NCBI GenBank assembly: GCA_003402285.1
Contig: QFXG01000017.1
Location: 62,001 to 126,000 of the forward strand
Source of the DNA: Candidatus Nitrotoga sp. SPKER
Lineage (GTDB): Bacteria; Pseudomonadota; Gammaproteobacteria; Burkholderiales; Gallionellaceae
DNA: 64,000 nt
Direction: 5' to 3'
Part shown: piece by piece, positions 9,284 to 18,739 of the stretch
How the letters are laid out: every line of letters starts with the position of its first letter
Numbering within the stretch: the first letter of the stretch is position 1
The notes under the pieces: model-generated
Seen by the model: only the letters and a program-made list of their open reading frames with translations
Told to the model about the DNA's origin: nothing
The model's database searches: none
Program-made: the position numbers and the translations under genes

Positions 9284-10441
9284 TTATTCTAGTTTTTTCG
9301 GCCTAGGCCGCTTACCAACCTTAACGTTCATTACTATTTCATGCTGATTGCGCAACAGCTTGAATACGACAACTTTTTCTGGAGGTAAGCTCGAGATGGT
9401 TTCCAGCATAGAGCTTGAATCTGTTAATAGTTGTTTATTATCTATCATGGTAAGAATGTCGCCAGCACGCACCCCGGCCTGATCCGCTGGGCTGCCACGC
9501 ACCACTTCTGAAATTAGCACGCCTTGTACATTGTCGAGGTTAAACGACTCTATTAGCTCTGGTGTGAGTTCTTGTACAGCTACGCCGACCCAGCCGCGTG
9601 TCACCGAGCCACTTTGGATAATCTGTTCCATAATCTTTTTTGCCGTGCTGACCGGGATAGCGAAACCGATACCGAGTGAGCCACCATTGGGTGAGTAAAT
9701 CGCGCTGTTGATACCAATCAGGTTGCCGTTTACATCTACCAGCGCGCCACCGGAATTGCCTGGATTGATTGCTGCGTCGGTCTGAATGAAGTTTTCGAAA
9801 GTGTTTAGTCCAAGGTGATTGCGTTTCACCGCGCTGACGATGCCCATTGTCACTGTTTGACCTACGCCGAACGGGTTGCCTACAGCTAACACGATATCAC
9901 CTACTTGCGCTTGGTCTGGGCGGCTGAAGGTAATGGCCGGGATGGTGCCAGGCAGGTCGATTTTGATGACGGCAAGATCGGATTCTGGATCGGAACCAAT
10001 AATGCGTCCTTTGGCTTTACGTCCATCGGCCAGGGCCACTTCGATCTGGTCGGCAGCTTCAACCACATGATGATTTGTGAGGATGTAACCATCATGGCTG
10101 ATTATAACGCCAGAGCCTAAGTTAGAACCGCGTTGTGGGGAGTTATCGAACTCTTCGCCAAAAAAGAAATGGAAGCGTGGATCATCCATGAGCGGATGCC
10201 TAGGCTTCTTGATTTCGGTGCTGGTAAAAATATTAACTACGGTGGGCATCACTTTGTGTGCCGCAGCGCTAAAGCCTGCTGTAGAAATTTGGCTGGTGCT
10301 GGTGCTTACGTTTTCATGCAGTGTGACGATGCCGTTATGTGTAGCAGAGGATAGTAGACCGGGTTTTAGAGTATTAATAATAAATAGTATAGCTAGCCCA
10401 ACAGTAGTCGCTTGTGCGAATAGAAGCCAAAATTTACGCAT
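9284..10441 (-). CDS. Periplasmic trypsin-like serine protease with one PDZ domain (DegS/DegQ type)
   Basis: HtrA-family protease of 385 residues anchored by a single N-terminal membrane helix (about 5-23), facing the periplasm. The catalytic triad is visible: His125 in TNHHVV, Asp155 in ESDLAVIKI and Ser230 in NPGNSGGAL. One PDZ domain follows (about 280-375), so the layout is DegS-like rather than the two-PDZ DegP. DegS-type proteases cleave anti-sigma factor RseA, but no rseA or rpoE is nearby. Convergent with tatC, divergent from the Nif3-like gene. Confidence 0.88.
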   Translation of the reverse strand: MRKFWLLFAQATTVGLAILFIINTLKPGLLSSATHNGIVTLHENVSTSTSQISTAGFSAAAHKVMPTVVNIFTSTEIKKPRHPLMDDPRFHFFFGEEFDNSPQRGSNLGSGVIISHDGYILTNHHVVEAADQIEVALADGRKAKGRIIGSDPESDLAVIKIDLPGTIPAITFSRPDQAQVGDIVLAVGNPFGVGQTVTMGIVSAVKRNHLGLNTFENFIQTDAAINPGNSGGALVDVNGNLIGINSAIYSPNGGSLGIGFAIPVSTAKKIMEQIIQSGSVTRGWVGVAVQELTPELIESFNLDNVQGVLISEVVRGSPADQAGVRAGDILTMIDNKQLLTDSSSMLETISSLPPEKVVVFKLLRNQHEIVMNVKVGKRPRPKKLE

Positions 10442-10551
10442 GATATGACTGTTTTATGTTGTTCATAGATCTATTATCTAATTCGAATGTTTCATAAATT
10501 AGTGTGACTGATTTAAAGTAGAATTGAAATAATTAATTTAAAAATAACATT

Positions 10552-11298
10552 ATGTTACTAAATGAGTTGCGCGATTATATCGCAAGCCTGCTGGAGCCCG
10601 ACCGTTTTCGTGACTATTGCCCAAATGGTGTGCAAGTGGAAGGTAGAGCAGAAGTACGCCGCATCGCCAGTGGTGTAACGGCCTCCCAACGTTTACTGAA
10701 AGCAGCCACTGCATGGAATGCAGACGTCATCCTGGTTCATCATGGTTATTTCTGGCGTCATGAAGATGCTGCTATAACTGGAATTAAGAAACAGCGTATT
10801 ACACATTTGCTTCAGCATGATGTGAGTTTGCTGGCTTATCATTTGCCGCTGGATGCGCATGCTGAATTTGGCAACAATGCGCAACTCGGTCAACGTTTGG
10901 GTTTTATGGAGCATGGGCGTTTCGGTGAGCAAGACATTGCTTGTTATGGGGAGTTGGTGCAAGAACAAACATTGACACAGCTGACCTGGAAAATTGCGCA
11001 CAGTTTACAGCGCACGCCGCTAGTGATCGGTGAAGGTGACCCTATTATCCGCCGGATCGCTTGGTGTACCGGTGCGGCGCAGGGCTATTTCGAAGCGGCG
11101 ATCGCGTTGGGTGTGGACGCCTTTCTTACCGGTGAAATTTCCGAGCAAAATGTGCATGTAGCGCAAGAAACGGGAGTGATCTTTATTGCGGCTGGCCACC
11201 ACGCCACTGAGCGTTATGGTGTCCAGGCTCTGGGAGCACATCTCGCCGAGCATTTTGGTATAGAACACCACTTTTTCGAGCTAGAAAATCCGATTTAA
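10552..11298 (+). CDS. Nif3-like dinuclear metal centre protein
   Basis: Member of the NIF3/YbgI family (248 residues, the short bacterial form without the inserted domain). The dinuclear metal site shows in LVHHGYFW (H63, H64), the YHLPLDAH segment and GHHATERYGV in the C-terminal half. The family is linked to GTP cyclohydrolase I type 2-like annotations without settled function. Divergent from the protease gene, with which it is often paired in betaproteobacteria. Confidence 0.9.
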   Translation: MLLNELRDYIASLLEPDRFRDYCPNGVQVEGRAEVRRIASGVTASQRLLKAATAWNADVILVHHGYFWRHEDAAITGIKKQRITHLLQHDVSLLAYHLPLDAHAEFGNNAQLGQRLGFMEHGRFGEQDIACYGELVQEQTLTQLTWKIAHSLQRTPLVIGEGDPIIRRIAWCTGAAQGYFEAAIALGVDAFLTGEISEQNVHVAQETGVIFIAAGHHATERYGVQALGAHLAEHFGIEHHFFELENPI

Positions 11299-11307
11299 GG
11301 ACAAATT

Positions 11308-11940
11308 TTAACGCTCAAGGTTTACACGCAATCTATCGAGTGATACCACTGAAATTGCAGCGCTTCTTGAAGATTCAAATAAAGCGGTGTTGGCGAAGTG
11401 CAAAGCATCGTGATGCGTCACCAACAGGTTTTGTATTAGATCCAAAACTTCATTTAGTAGTGAATCCGCAGAGGTGGAAAAACGCAGAAGGAAATCCATG
11501 CTGCGCGGGTAGTAAGGCGTCCATTGCCAAGCCAGAAAGCTTTCATTGCTTTTAAAGCCTGCCTCTTGAAAAGTATTGTGCAGCGTTTTAATGGCGCTCA
11601 ATTGTTTTTGTTCGAGTGTAGGCGTCGCACTCCACATCAATCCATAGTAAATACGTAAGGTGTCGCCCAGATATTGTTGTTCCAGCATCGGACGTAGGTA
11701 GAGCTTTTGTTCTGTCTCAGGTTGCAGATACAGTCCTACTAAACATTCAGTTGCATTGCGATCTTCGGTAGTTGATACACGCCATTCCGATGTATTGGCT
11801 ACGATACGTTCGCGTAATGCCAGCCAAAAATCATTGTTCAATTTCTGGCGTGTTCCATCCACTTGAGTTGCCACACTAAGTGCTAAAGACAAATTCTCTT
11901 TTTGGGCGAAAAAATTCAGCACAGCTTGTTCTTCGTTCAT
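11308..11940 (-). CDS. Hypothetical protein, 210 residues
   Basis: An intact frame that fills the space between convergent Nif3 and divergent spoT. It is mostly helical in look, soluble, with several Trp/Tyr (LAWQWTPYYPRSMDFLLRF at about 137-155). No signal peptide, no membrane helix and no motif I recognise. The Nif3 stop and this stop are only 9 bp apart. Codon use resembles the neighbours, so it is likely a native gene. Confidence 0.7.
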   Translation of the reverse strand: MNEEQAVLNFFAQKENLSLALSVATQVDGTRQKLNNDFWLALRERIVANTSEWRVSTTEDRNATECLVGLYLQPETEQKLYLRPMLEQQYLGDTLRIYYGLMWSATPTLEQKQLSAIKTLHNTFQEAGFKSNESFLAWQWTPYYPRSMDFLLRFSTSADSLLNEVLDLIQNLLVTHHDALHFANTALFESSRSAAISVVSLDRLRVNLER

Positions 11941-12111
11941 CTACCCATCCTTAAAATTAGAAATCAAATTATATTGATTAATCATTATCCTAAATAATTA
12001 TAATCAGTCTTGTTATTTTTTATGTAAAGTTCTAGTTACTAATCTTGAAATAGATAGTTGGAATGACTACTGTAGCAGATGCTCACAAACTTAAATTCTA
12101 AAGGTTCATAT

Positions 12112-14232
12112 ATGTCCGACGCCGAAATGCTCTTGCAGGAGGTTTCCACTTACCTGAAGTCCAAGGATGTCGAACATATCCGGCAGGCGCTTAAATTTAG
12201 TGGTCAAGCGCACGAAGGTCAATTACGTAAATCCGGTGAACCCTATATTTCGCATCCCATTGCTGTTGCTCGAATTCTTACACCGTTGCACCTCGATGCA
12301 CAAGCCATCATGGCGGCATTGCTACATGACGTGGTGGAAGACACCCATATTAGCAATGAAGAACTAGCCAATATATTCGGCAAATCGGTGGCTGAATTGG
12401 TTGATGGCTTGAGTAAGCTGGATAAGATTGAATTTCAGACCAAGGAGGATGCCCAGGCGGAAAATTTCCGTAAAATGCTGCTGGCGATGGCACGTGATGT
12501 ACGCGTAATCCTGATTAAACTGGCTGATCGCCTGCACAACATGCGCACGTTAAAATCGATGTCGCGTGAAAAGTGCGAACGCATTGCGCGTGAGACCATG
12601 GAAATTTATGCACCCATTGCCAATCGCCTGGGTCTCAATGCCATCTATCAGGAATTGGAAGACTTAGGTTTCAAGCACCTGTACCCCAAGCGCTATGAAG
12701 TTCTGTCTAAGGCTCTTAAAGTTGCACGCGGTAATCGTCGTGAGGTGGTAGGTAAAATCCAAGAGGCCATTCGCCAGCGTTTGGAAGAGCATCATCTCAC
12801 TGCCCAAATACAAGGGCGTGAAAAACATCTATATGGCATCTACCAGAAAATGCAGGCAAAATCGTTAGCCTTCGCCCAGGTGCAGGACATTTATGGTTTC
12901 CGCGTAATGGTGGATGATGTCCCCTCTTGCTATTTAGCGCTGGGATTGCTACATGCACTCTATAAACCGATTCCCGGCAAGTTTAAAGATTACATCGCTA
13001 TCCCCAAGGCGAACGCTTATCAGTCGTTGCATACCACCCTGTTTGGGCCATACGGGACTCCTATCGAAGTGCAGATTCGCACTCAAGAAATGCACAAAAT
13101 CGCTGAGGCGGGTGTCGCCTCGCATTGGTTATATAAGACCGCGCAGACATCATTCAATGATCTGCACAAGAAGACCCACCAGTGGTTGCAAAGTTTATTG
13201 GAAAGTTTAAGCCAGAGCGGCGATTCGATGGAGTTCCTTGAACATCTGAAGGTCGATCTATTCCCAGATGAAGTTTACGTGTTTACTCCTAAAGGAAAAA
13301 TTCTTGCCCTGCCACGTGGCGCAACGGCTGTAGATTTTGCTTATAGTGTGCACACCGACATTGGCAATCGCTGTGTGGCTGTTAAAGTAAATTTTGAGCT
13401 AGCACCATTACGTGTCGAGATGAAAAATGGCGACCGTGTGGAAATCATCACCGCGACGCATGCTCACCCTAATCCCGCATGGCTCGGCTATGTAGTTACC
13501 AGCAAGGCCCGTAGCCAGATTCGGCATGCACTTAAAACGATGCACTTTGATGAATCCTCTGCACTGGGAGAGCGTCTTCTAAACCAGGCTTTATCCTCAC
13601 TGGGTCTTAAAAAACAGGACATTGAAAACAGCCATTGGGAAAAGCTGCTGAAGGATACCGGGGTAAAATCGCGCGAAGAAATTTTCGCTGATATTGCTCT
13701 AGGACGCCGCCTCAACATGGTGATTGCACGCCAACTTGCACGTATCGGAGAGGCCGGTACACAAGAGCATCCCGCACCCAGCGGCGTTATCACTATCCTT
13801 GGCACGGAAGGTATGGCAGTACAATTTGCTAAATGCTGTCGTCCTATTCCAGGGGATTCTATTATAGGCATTATCAAAAAAGGTCAAGGGTTGGTTGTTC
13901 ATACACACGACTGCCCAGTGTTATGTAAGGGGCGCGGTGGCATGGACAAATGGCTGGATGTGGTGTGGGACAAACATATCAACAGACCTTTTGAGGTGAG
14001 CATTAAATTAATCGTAGCCAATCAACGCGGGGTGCTGGCAAAGGTAGCAGCAGCGATTGCCGATGCCGAATCTAACATTGAAAACGTTCATTTCACTAAC
14101 GAAGGGAATTACACGACATTGTATTTTACCTTGCAGGTGGGCAACCGCATACACTTGGCCAATGTAATGCGTGGTCTGCGCGGAGTATCCGAGGTAATAC
14201 GCATTACCAGAATTAAGAGCATACCTGTCTAA
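12112..14232 (+). CDS. spoT: Bifunctional (p)ppGpp synthetase/hydrolase
   Basis: Long RSH protein (706 residues) controlling the stringent response. Domains in order: HD hydrolase (about 25-180, HD pair in ALLHDVVEDTH, H72/D73), RelA/SpoT synthetase (about 235-350, with YGIYQKMQ and DIYGFRVMV), TGS (about 385-450, VYVFTPKGKILALPRG), the conserved-cysteine region FAKCCRPIPGD, and a C-terminal ACT domain (about 630-706). An intact HD motif argues for a hydrolase-competent SpoT/Rel rather than RelA. ATG 12112 is preferred over 12079 on the family N-terminus. No spoU or rpoZ neighbours are present. Confidence 0.95.
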   Translation: MSDAEMLLQEVSTYLKSKDVEHIRQALKFSGQAHEGQLRKSGEPYISHPIAVARILTPLHLDAQAIMAALLHDVVEDTHISNEELANIFGKSVAELVDGLSKLDKIEFQTKEDAQAENFRKMLLAMARDVRVILIKLADRLHNMRTLKSMSREKCERIARETMEIYAPIANRLGLNAIYQELEDLGFKHLYPKRYEVLSKALKVARGNRREVVGKIQEAIRQRLEEHHLTAQIQGREKHLYGIYQKMQAKSLAFAQVQDIYGFRVMVDDVPSCYLALGLLHALYKPIPGKFKDYIAIPKANAYQSLHTTLFGPYGTPIEVQIRTQEMHKIAEAGVASHWLYKTAQTSFNDLHKKTHQWLQSLLESLSQSGDSMEFLEHLKVDLFPDEVYVFTPKGKILALPRGATAVDFAYSVHTDIGNRCVAVKVNFELAPLRVEMKNGDRVEIITATHAHPNPAWLGYVVTSKARSQIRHALKTMHFDESSALGERLLNQALSSLGLKKQDIENSHWEKLLKDTGVKSREEIFADIALGRRLNMVIARQLARIGEAGTQEHPAPSGVITILGTEGMAVQFAKCCRPIPGDSIIGIIKKGQGLVVHTHDCPVLCKGRGGMDKWLDVVWDKHINRPFEVSIKLIVANQRGVLAKVAAAIADAESNIENVHFTNEGNYTTLYFTLQVGNRIHLANVMRGLRGVSEVIRITRIKSIPV

Positions 14233-14470
14233 GGGTCCTTCCATTCACCATGACGATCTCCTCATTGGTGGTCATGTATCGATTTCTTTCATAAACAGTT
14301 GCCGTTACGTTTCAAAGTTAAATTTTGAGGCGTCATACAGCTTGGCGTGGGGCTACGGATCCGGATCTATACGGGACGGGACAACTCAGCACATGTATAA
14401 TCTCATCTATGCAGAGATCGAATAGATGGTAGGCGACTGATATTCGATGATATTTTTAAGTCAATGCTAA

Positions 14471-14827
14471 ATGAAAAAATCTGAAATTCAATTCATCATT
14501 ACTCTTGACGACAAAAAAATACCCGAAAAAATAGAGTGGGATGCATCTGCTATCCAAGAACAAACTACAGCTGCCAATGCAATAATGATTGCCCTATGGG
14601 ATGCTAAGGAGAAAAATACGCTACGCATTGATTTATGGACCAAAAGTATGATGAAAGAGGATATGAAAAAATTTTATCATCAAAGTCTTTTATTCATGGC
14701 AGATAATTTTGAACGTGCCACCGGGGATGCGGAAACTTCGCAAGCGATGCAAAATTTTGCCCAGATGCTGGGGGAAAAAATGAATCTGGTAATGAAAAAT
14801 AAATTTACTGCTTTAAAAAGTGATTAA
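14471..14827 (+). CDS. GldC-like protein, copy 1
   Basis: 118-residue protein starting MKKSEIQFIITLDDKKIPEK, with IEWDAS, LRIDLWTKSMMKEDM and the F-E-R-A-T-G-D segment. This matches the GldC family, first named from Bacteroidetes gliding motility but scattered in other bacteria with unknown role. Soluble, without signal peptide. It is clearly paralogous to the next gene, 163 bp away. In this setting a gliding role is unlikely; treat the name as family only. Confidence 0.75.
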   Translation: MKKSEIQFIITLDDKKIPEKIEWDASAIQEQTTAANAIMIALWDAKEKNTLRIDLWTKSMMKEDMKKFYHQSLLFMADNFERATGDAETSQAMQNFAQMLGEKMNLVMKNKFTALKSD

Positions 14828-14990
14828 ACCAATCAAGGTTAGCATCGCGCTCTGACACATCGATAATTACGCATAATTATTTCAATGGAATGGGAAATGC
14901 CGCACAAGATTGTCCCATGCAATTGTGTTACCGGGTAGCCAAATGGTCTAAAACTTTTCAATCAACATTTCTTTAAGGGATTAATTAAAA

Positions 14991-15332
14991 ATGACGAAAT
15001 CTGAAATTAAATTTACAGTCACTCTCGACGACAACATGGTGGCAGAAAAAATAGACTGGACTGCTTCTGGTGCACAGGAGCACAACACGAGCAAAGGGGT
15101 AATGATTTCAGTTTGGGATACTAAGGAAGACAATACAATGCGGATTGACTTTTGGACCAAAGATATGATGGTTGATGAAATGTGTCAGTTTTATCACCAG
15201 ACTTTTTTATCCATGGCTGATACTTTCGAACGTGCTACCGGAGAAACGGAAGTAGCAAAGTCAATGCGTAATTTTGCCCAGCAGTTTGGTGAAAAAGTGA
15301 ATCTGTTTACGAGCAAAAAATTTGACGCATAA
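14991..15332 (+). CDS. GldC-like protein, copy 2
   Basis: 113 residues, similar along its whole length to copy 1: MTKSEIKFTVTLDDNMVAEK, IDWTAS, MRIDFWTKDMMVDEMCQFYH and FERATGETE. The pair looks like an old tandem duplication because the sequences have diverged widely while the core W-T-K-x-M-M and F-E-R-A-T-G motifs persist. AGGGA precedes the start with a spacing of about 12 bases. Confidence 0.75.
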   Translation: MTKSEIKFTVTLDDNMVAEKIDWTASGAQEHNTSKGVMISVWDTKEDNTMRIDFWTKDMMVDEMCQFYHQTFLSMADTFERATGETEVAKSMRNFAQQFGEKVNLFTSKKFDA

Positions 15333-15408
15333 TGTCCATATAAGCAAGGGTGTTTAGTGGTAAGTTTTTCACCGTTAAATTGAATTATTACAATTAAAGA
15401 AGAGAATT

Positions 15409-15630
15409 ATGAAAACTATCGGTGAACTAAGACAGGCTCTTGAAGGTGTACCAGATGAGCGTCTGCTGAAGGCGCAAGTAATAGCCAAAGACGGGGGGGC
15501 GTGGATATTGAATGTCGAATTTTGTGCTTCGGTGCCGGTTGGCTCCAGTATGCCCGGAGGCTCTATGGCGGTGTTAAAACTAACTCATCCTGAATTGGAA
15601 ACTATGCCAGAGTGGCCCGCACCTACGTGA
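15409..15630 (+). CDS. Small hypothetical protein, 73 residues
   Basis: Intact frame with an AGAAGAG-type ribosome binding site just before ATG 15409. The product [20 protein letters not shown] has a helical start followed by a Gly/Ser/Pro-rich stretch. No recognised domain. It ends 10 bp before uppP, so it may be co-transcribed with it. Confidence 0.6.
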   Translation: MKTIGELRQALEGVPDERLLKAQVIAKDGGAWILNVEFCASVPVGSSMPGGSMAVLKLTHPELETMPEWPAPT

Positions 15631-15640
15631 TTTAATTATT

Positions 15641-16459
15641 ATGGATATCACGCCGCTTATTCTAGCCTGCATTCTCGGTATTATTGAAGGCTTGACTGAA
15701 TTCCTGCCCATTTCTAGTACTGGTCACCTGATTATTGCGGGTGACTTGCTCAACTTTAATGATGAGAGGGGCAAAGTATTCATGATCGTAATTCAGCTGG
15801 GTGCGATTTTGGCAGTGGTATGGGAATTCCGAGCCAAGCTATTGGCAGTGACGCGAGGTTTAGTGGTGCGCGAACTGGTTGCCTGGCGTTTTGCTAGTAA
15901 CTTGTTGGTGGCATTTCTGCCAGCAGTCGTGCTTGGGCTAATATTCCACCACTGGATTAAAACCTATCTGTTTAATTCTTATACGGTAGCGATAGCGCTA
16001 ATCGGGGGAGGATTGGTGATTCTGTGGGTGGAAAAACGAGTGTTTCACCCGCGCATTAAAAGTATTGAAGATATGCGCTGGCCGGATGCAATCAAAGTGG
16101 GATTTGCTCAGTCGGTGGCCATGTTTCCTGGCGTTTCCCGCTCCGGCGCAACTATTATGGGTGGGATGATTTTTGGACTGGATCGTCGAGTTGCAACCGA
16201 GTTTTCATTTTTTCTTGCGATTCCTACCATGTTTGGGGCAACCGTTCTCGACCTTTACAAGAACTGGCATCTGCTATCAGCTACAGATCTACCAGTATTC
16301 GTAGTAGGCTTCATTGCCGCGTTCGTTAGCGCCTATCTGGCAGTAGCGGCTTTACTTAAATTTATTTCCAATCATACTTTTGTGGGGTTTGCCTGGTACC
16401 GTATTGCATTTGGTCTGCTAGTCTTGGTTACTGCCTATAGCGGTGTTATAAAATGGTAG
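15641..16459 (+). CDS. uppP: Undecaprenyl-diphosphatase
   Basis: BacA-type integral membrane phosphatase (272 residues) recycling undecaprenyl pyrophosphate, the carrier for peptidoglycan and O-antigen. Both active-site motifs are present: [14 protein letters not shown] (about 17-30) and [14 protein letters not shown] (about 162-175). About seven membrane helices. It lies a few kilobases from the polysaccharide locus, whose WbpL-type transferase and flippase would use the recycled lipid. Confidence 0.95.
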   Translation: MDITPLILACILGIIEGLTEFLPISSTGHLIIAGDLLNFNDERGKVFMIVIQLGAILAVVWEFRAKLLAVTRGLVVRELVAWRFASNLLVAFLPAVVLGLIFHHWIKTYLFNSYTVAIALIGGGLVILWVEKRVFHPRIKSIEDMRWPDAIKVGFAQSVAMFPGVSRSGATIMGGMIFGLDRRVATEFSFFLAIPTMFGATVLDLYKNWHLLSATDLPVFVVGFIAAFVSAYLAVAALLKFISNHTFVGFAWYRIAFGLLVLVTAYSGVIKW

Positions 16460-16494
16460 ATTTTGTAAGTTATTAGCTATCGGGAGTCTGCTAG

Positions 16495-16947
16495 TTAGCT
16501 CTGTCCCCACGGTAATTTACGTGCGCGCCAGCCACTCAGCACATTACGGTGATTGTTGGCATCTTTATCGCCTTCAAAGCCTTCCAGCACGTTATAAGAT
16601 TTGACATAACCAGCTTCGGTTGCAGCTATAGCAGCATTATGAGATCGGCCACCGCTGCGACATATAAATAATACCAATGTTTCTTTGTTCACTTGCTGCT
16701 CAAGTTCTGCTATAAAATGTGGATTGAGTTTCATGCCGGGATAGGTAGCCCATTCAATTTCCATTGCATCTGGGATATGTCCCACCCAGTCCAACTCAGC
16801 TCGTGTGCGTACGTCGACCAGCTTGGTGCCGGGGGCGGTTTGTTGGATTTCGTAAGCTTCAATCGGCAGTAGGGCGCCCTCATAGGGTAAATTCATTTCT
16901 TGGGCGCGTTTTTGTGCGGCGTTCAAAATTTCTGTAATTTTTCCCAT
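16495..16947 (-). CDS. Rhodanese-like domain protein
   Basis: Single rhodanese domain of 150 residues with the active-site loop CRSGGRS (Cys96) following LVLFI, plus the KLVDVRTRAELDWVGHIPDA start motif (about 42-61). Such proteins carry sulfane sulfur as a persulfide; the substrate cannot be told from sequence. Cytoplasmic, no signal peptide. Convergent with uppP. Confidence 0.88.
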   Translation of the reverse strand: MGKITEILNAAQKRAQEMNLPYEGALLPIEAYEIQQTAPGTKLVDVRTRAELDWVGHIPDAMEIEWATYPGMKLNPHFIAELEQQVNKETLVLFICRSGGRSHNAAIAATEAGYVKSYNVLEGFEGDKDANNHRNVLSGWRARKLPWGQS

Positions 16948-17269
16948 GGCATTTTTCCGCTATTGATCAATATATATCCCGTACGCATTGCTCGCAGAGT
17001 AGGAACAAAAATGGGTGTGATGAACCAGTAATAACCAGTAGTGTGGCAATTGGGATGAGTTGAGTTTATCGGTATGCGAAAAACATCATTCAAAATAAAC
17101 GTTGCTCTATTGGAGATAATGGCTGGCATAGAGAATTTGGGTATCATTATTCAGCAGCAGTAAAAGATTTTTACTTAGCTTAGAAAGCTAAACATTATTT
17201 CACTACTTGCCGATCGGCCATCCTCAGTCCATTCAACTTAATTGTCGTCTGGACTGAGGAAAGGGCACC
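16948..17269. other. Intergenic region, rhodanese to MBL-fold gene
   Basis: No convincing gene. It contains the hairpin at 17221-17260 and a 39-codon open stretch on the plus strand (17064-17183) with no start codon, which I do not call. Confidence 0.5.
17221..17260. repeat. Inverted repeat after the MBL-fold gene
   Basis: An 11-bp perfect stem, TCCTCAGTCCA (17221-17231) with its complement at 17250-17260, around an 18-base loop. It lies 10 bases past the stop of the minus-strand MBL-fold gene. There is no U tract, so it is at best an atypical terminator or mRNA-stabilising hairpin. Confidence 0.5.
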
Positions 17270-18520
17270 TTATACTTTCATATTCCATTTATAGCCGAAT
17301 TCGTCATTGCCTGTCTCAACCGGCACTATTTTGTGAGGTGTGTGCGGTGAAGCAGGTGCAGGCTCATCAAGAGAAGGTCCTTCCTTGGTCAAAGTGAATA
17401 CGACTGGCTCAGGTTTATCATCCTGGAGTGGTGAGTAGAGTAAAGGAGCATTTGCGCGAGTATCAGGGTTCAAAAACCGACTCTCATCCACATCTTTTAA
17501 GATTGCAAGATATTTTTGCTTAGCTTCCCAACTAGGCAGCACGTCAGCATTGTGTTTGACCTCCTTGCTGCTTGATACAACGAAACCATCACCTACCACT
17601 TGACCTAGCGCGTTAAGTGCATTTGTAGAATACTCATATTTGCCTTCTTGATTTTTTCGTGCCATAACATCAATAGAGCAGTGATGTGGTGCAAGCAAGA
17701 TATGCCAATTAAGTTTATCGGTATTATTTTGGTAATTCTGCCAAATATGATCCCAAACTTCGACTGTCGCATCTCCACCTAACATAATCCGATTCGCGCC
17801 ACCGAAAACTTTAACTGTCCAGCGTATGACTAAGCTACTGTTGTTAATGCTAGTTTGATCGTTACTTTCTATAACTTTGGCTATTCCACCTTCTTTTTGG
17901 ATAGGAGAAATAATATGCGCTTCAATATTTCGCGAAAAAGTTTTAATTAATCCGGATGATGATGTTGCTCCCAATATGGTAACTCTATTACCATTCAATT
18001 CTGATTCTTTGCTACCTTGAAGATCGAGTCTGCGTTTAATTTCCTGAAATACTGGTTTAGATTCGTCAGTTTCATATTGTGGGTCCGTAAAACAAGGGTT
18101 GATCCACATCTCCTCGATAAGAATCAATTTATCATCTTCTCTTGGTCGATCCTCAAATTCAGCAGGATCACCGCGATAAAAAAGCTTGTCAAAACCGGTC
18201 AGGTTATTTTGATTTGGGTGAGTCAAAACTAAAAGCGATAATCGATACTCTCGATTACTCCGATAACTGGATTGATAACAAGCATATTGAAGATCAAGCG
18301 CAAAGTCGTAGTAGATCCACTCGAATGGTTTTGATGCCTCTTCTAGCCCAAGAGTGGCAGCGTTTCCTATATTACCGTTGACATCAATGGATGATCTAAA
18401 GCGATCCGTATGTCGTTCGCAACGGTAATTGATATCAGTGAGTATCGTTTTATCATTGGCTTCAATTAAGGTGGTATCGCCATTGCCGACCGGGAAGAAA
18501 GTAACACGATTTATAGACAT
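17270..18520 (-). CDS. Metallo-beta-lactamase-fold protein with degenerate metal motif
   Basis: 416 residues. The N-terminus MSINRVTFFPVGNGDTTLIE resembles the ComEC/Rec2-type MBL hydrolases. The expected HxxxDH motif reads LTHPNQNNLTGF (H101, then Asn105 and Asn106 in place of Asp and His), while LGGDAT (D250) and LLAPHHCS (H279/H280) are kept. It may bind one metal or be catalytically altered. Soluble, no signal peptide, Pro-rich C-terminus. A single gene with its own AAGGAAGG-like leader. Relatives often occur in accessory islands, but no partner is adjacent, so I give no function. Confidence 0.65.
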   Translation of the reverse strand: MSINRVTFFPVGNGDTTLIEANDKTILTDINYRCERHTDRFRSSIDVNGNIGNAATLGLEEASKPFEWIYYDFALDLQYACYQSSYRSNREYRLSLLVLTHPNQNNLTGFDKLFYRGDPAEFEDRPREDDKLILIEEMWINPCFTDPQYETDESKPVFQEIKRRLDLQGSKESELNGNRVTILGATSSSGLIKTFSRNIEAHIISPIQKEGGIAKVIESNDQTSINNSSLVIRWTVKVFGGANRIMLGGDATVEVWDHIWQNYQNNTDKLNWHILLAPHHCSIDVMARKNQEGKYEYSTNALNALGQVVGDGFVVSSSKEVKHNADVLPSWEAKQKYLAILKDVDESRFLNPDTRANAPLLYSPLQDDKPEPVVFTLTKEGPSLDEPAPASPHTPHKIVPVETGNDEFGYKWNMKV

Positions 18521-18739
18521 TATTTGCCTTCCTTTTTTGGATTGTTTACTATAACAATCGACTATTATACTTGATTAACTTAAAAACATGAAAATTTAAA
18601 GCAAATCAAAAAACCTGACTGCCTAGCTCAATTCATTGTATTTTTGGATGTTATTGGCTGGATTTAAAAAAGCTTTCGCTTGTCTGGATAGCGGTCAATT
18701 CATTGTCACTGAGGCTACTTGTGCCTATTGCAAAAAACT

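Noticed and set aside
17064-17183. Open plus-strand stretch of 39 codons reading like protein (RYAKNIIQNKRCSIGDNGWH and onward)
   Set aside because: No start codon and no recognised family; too short to call a remnant with any confidence.
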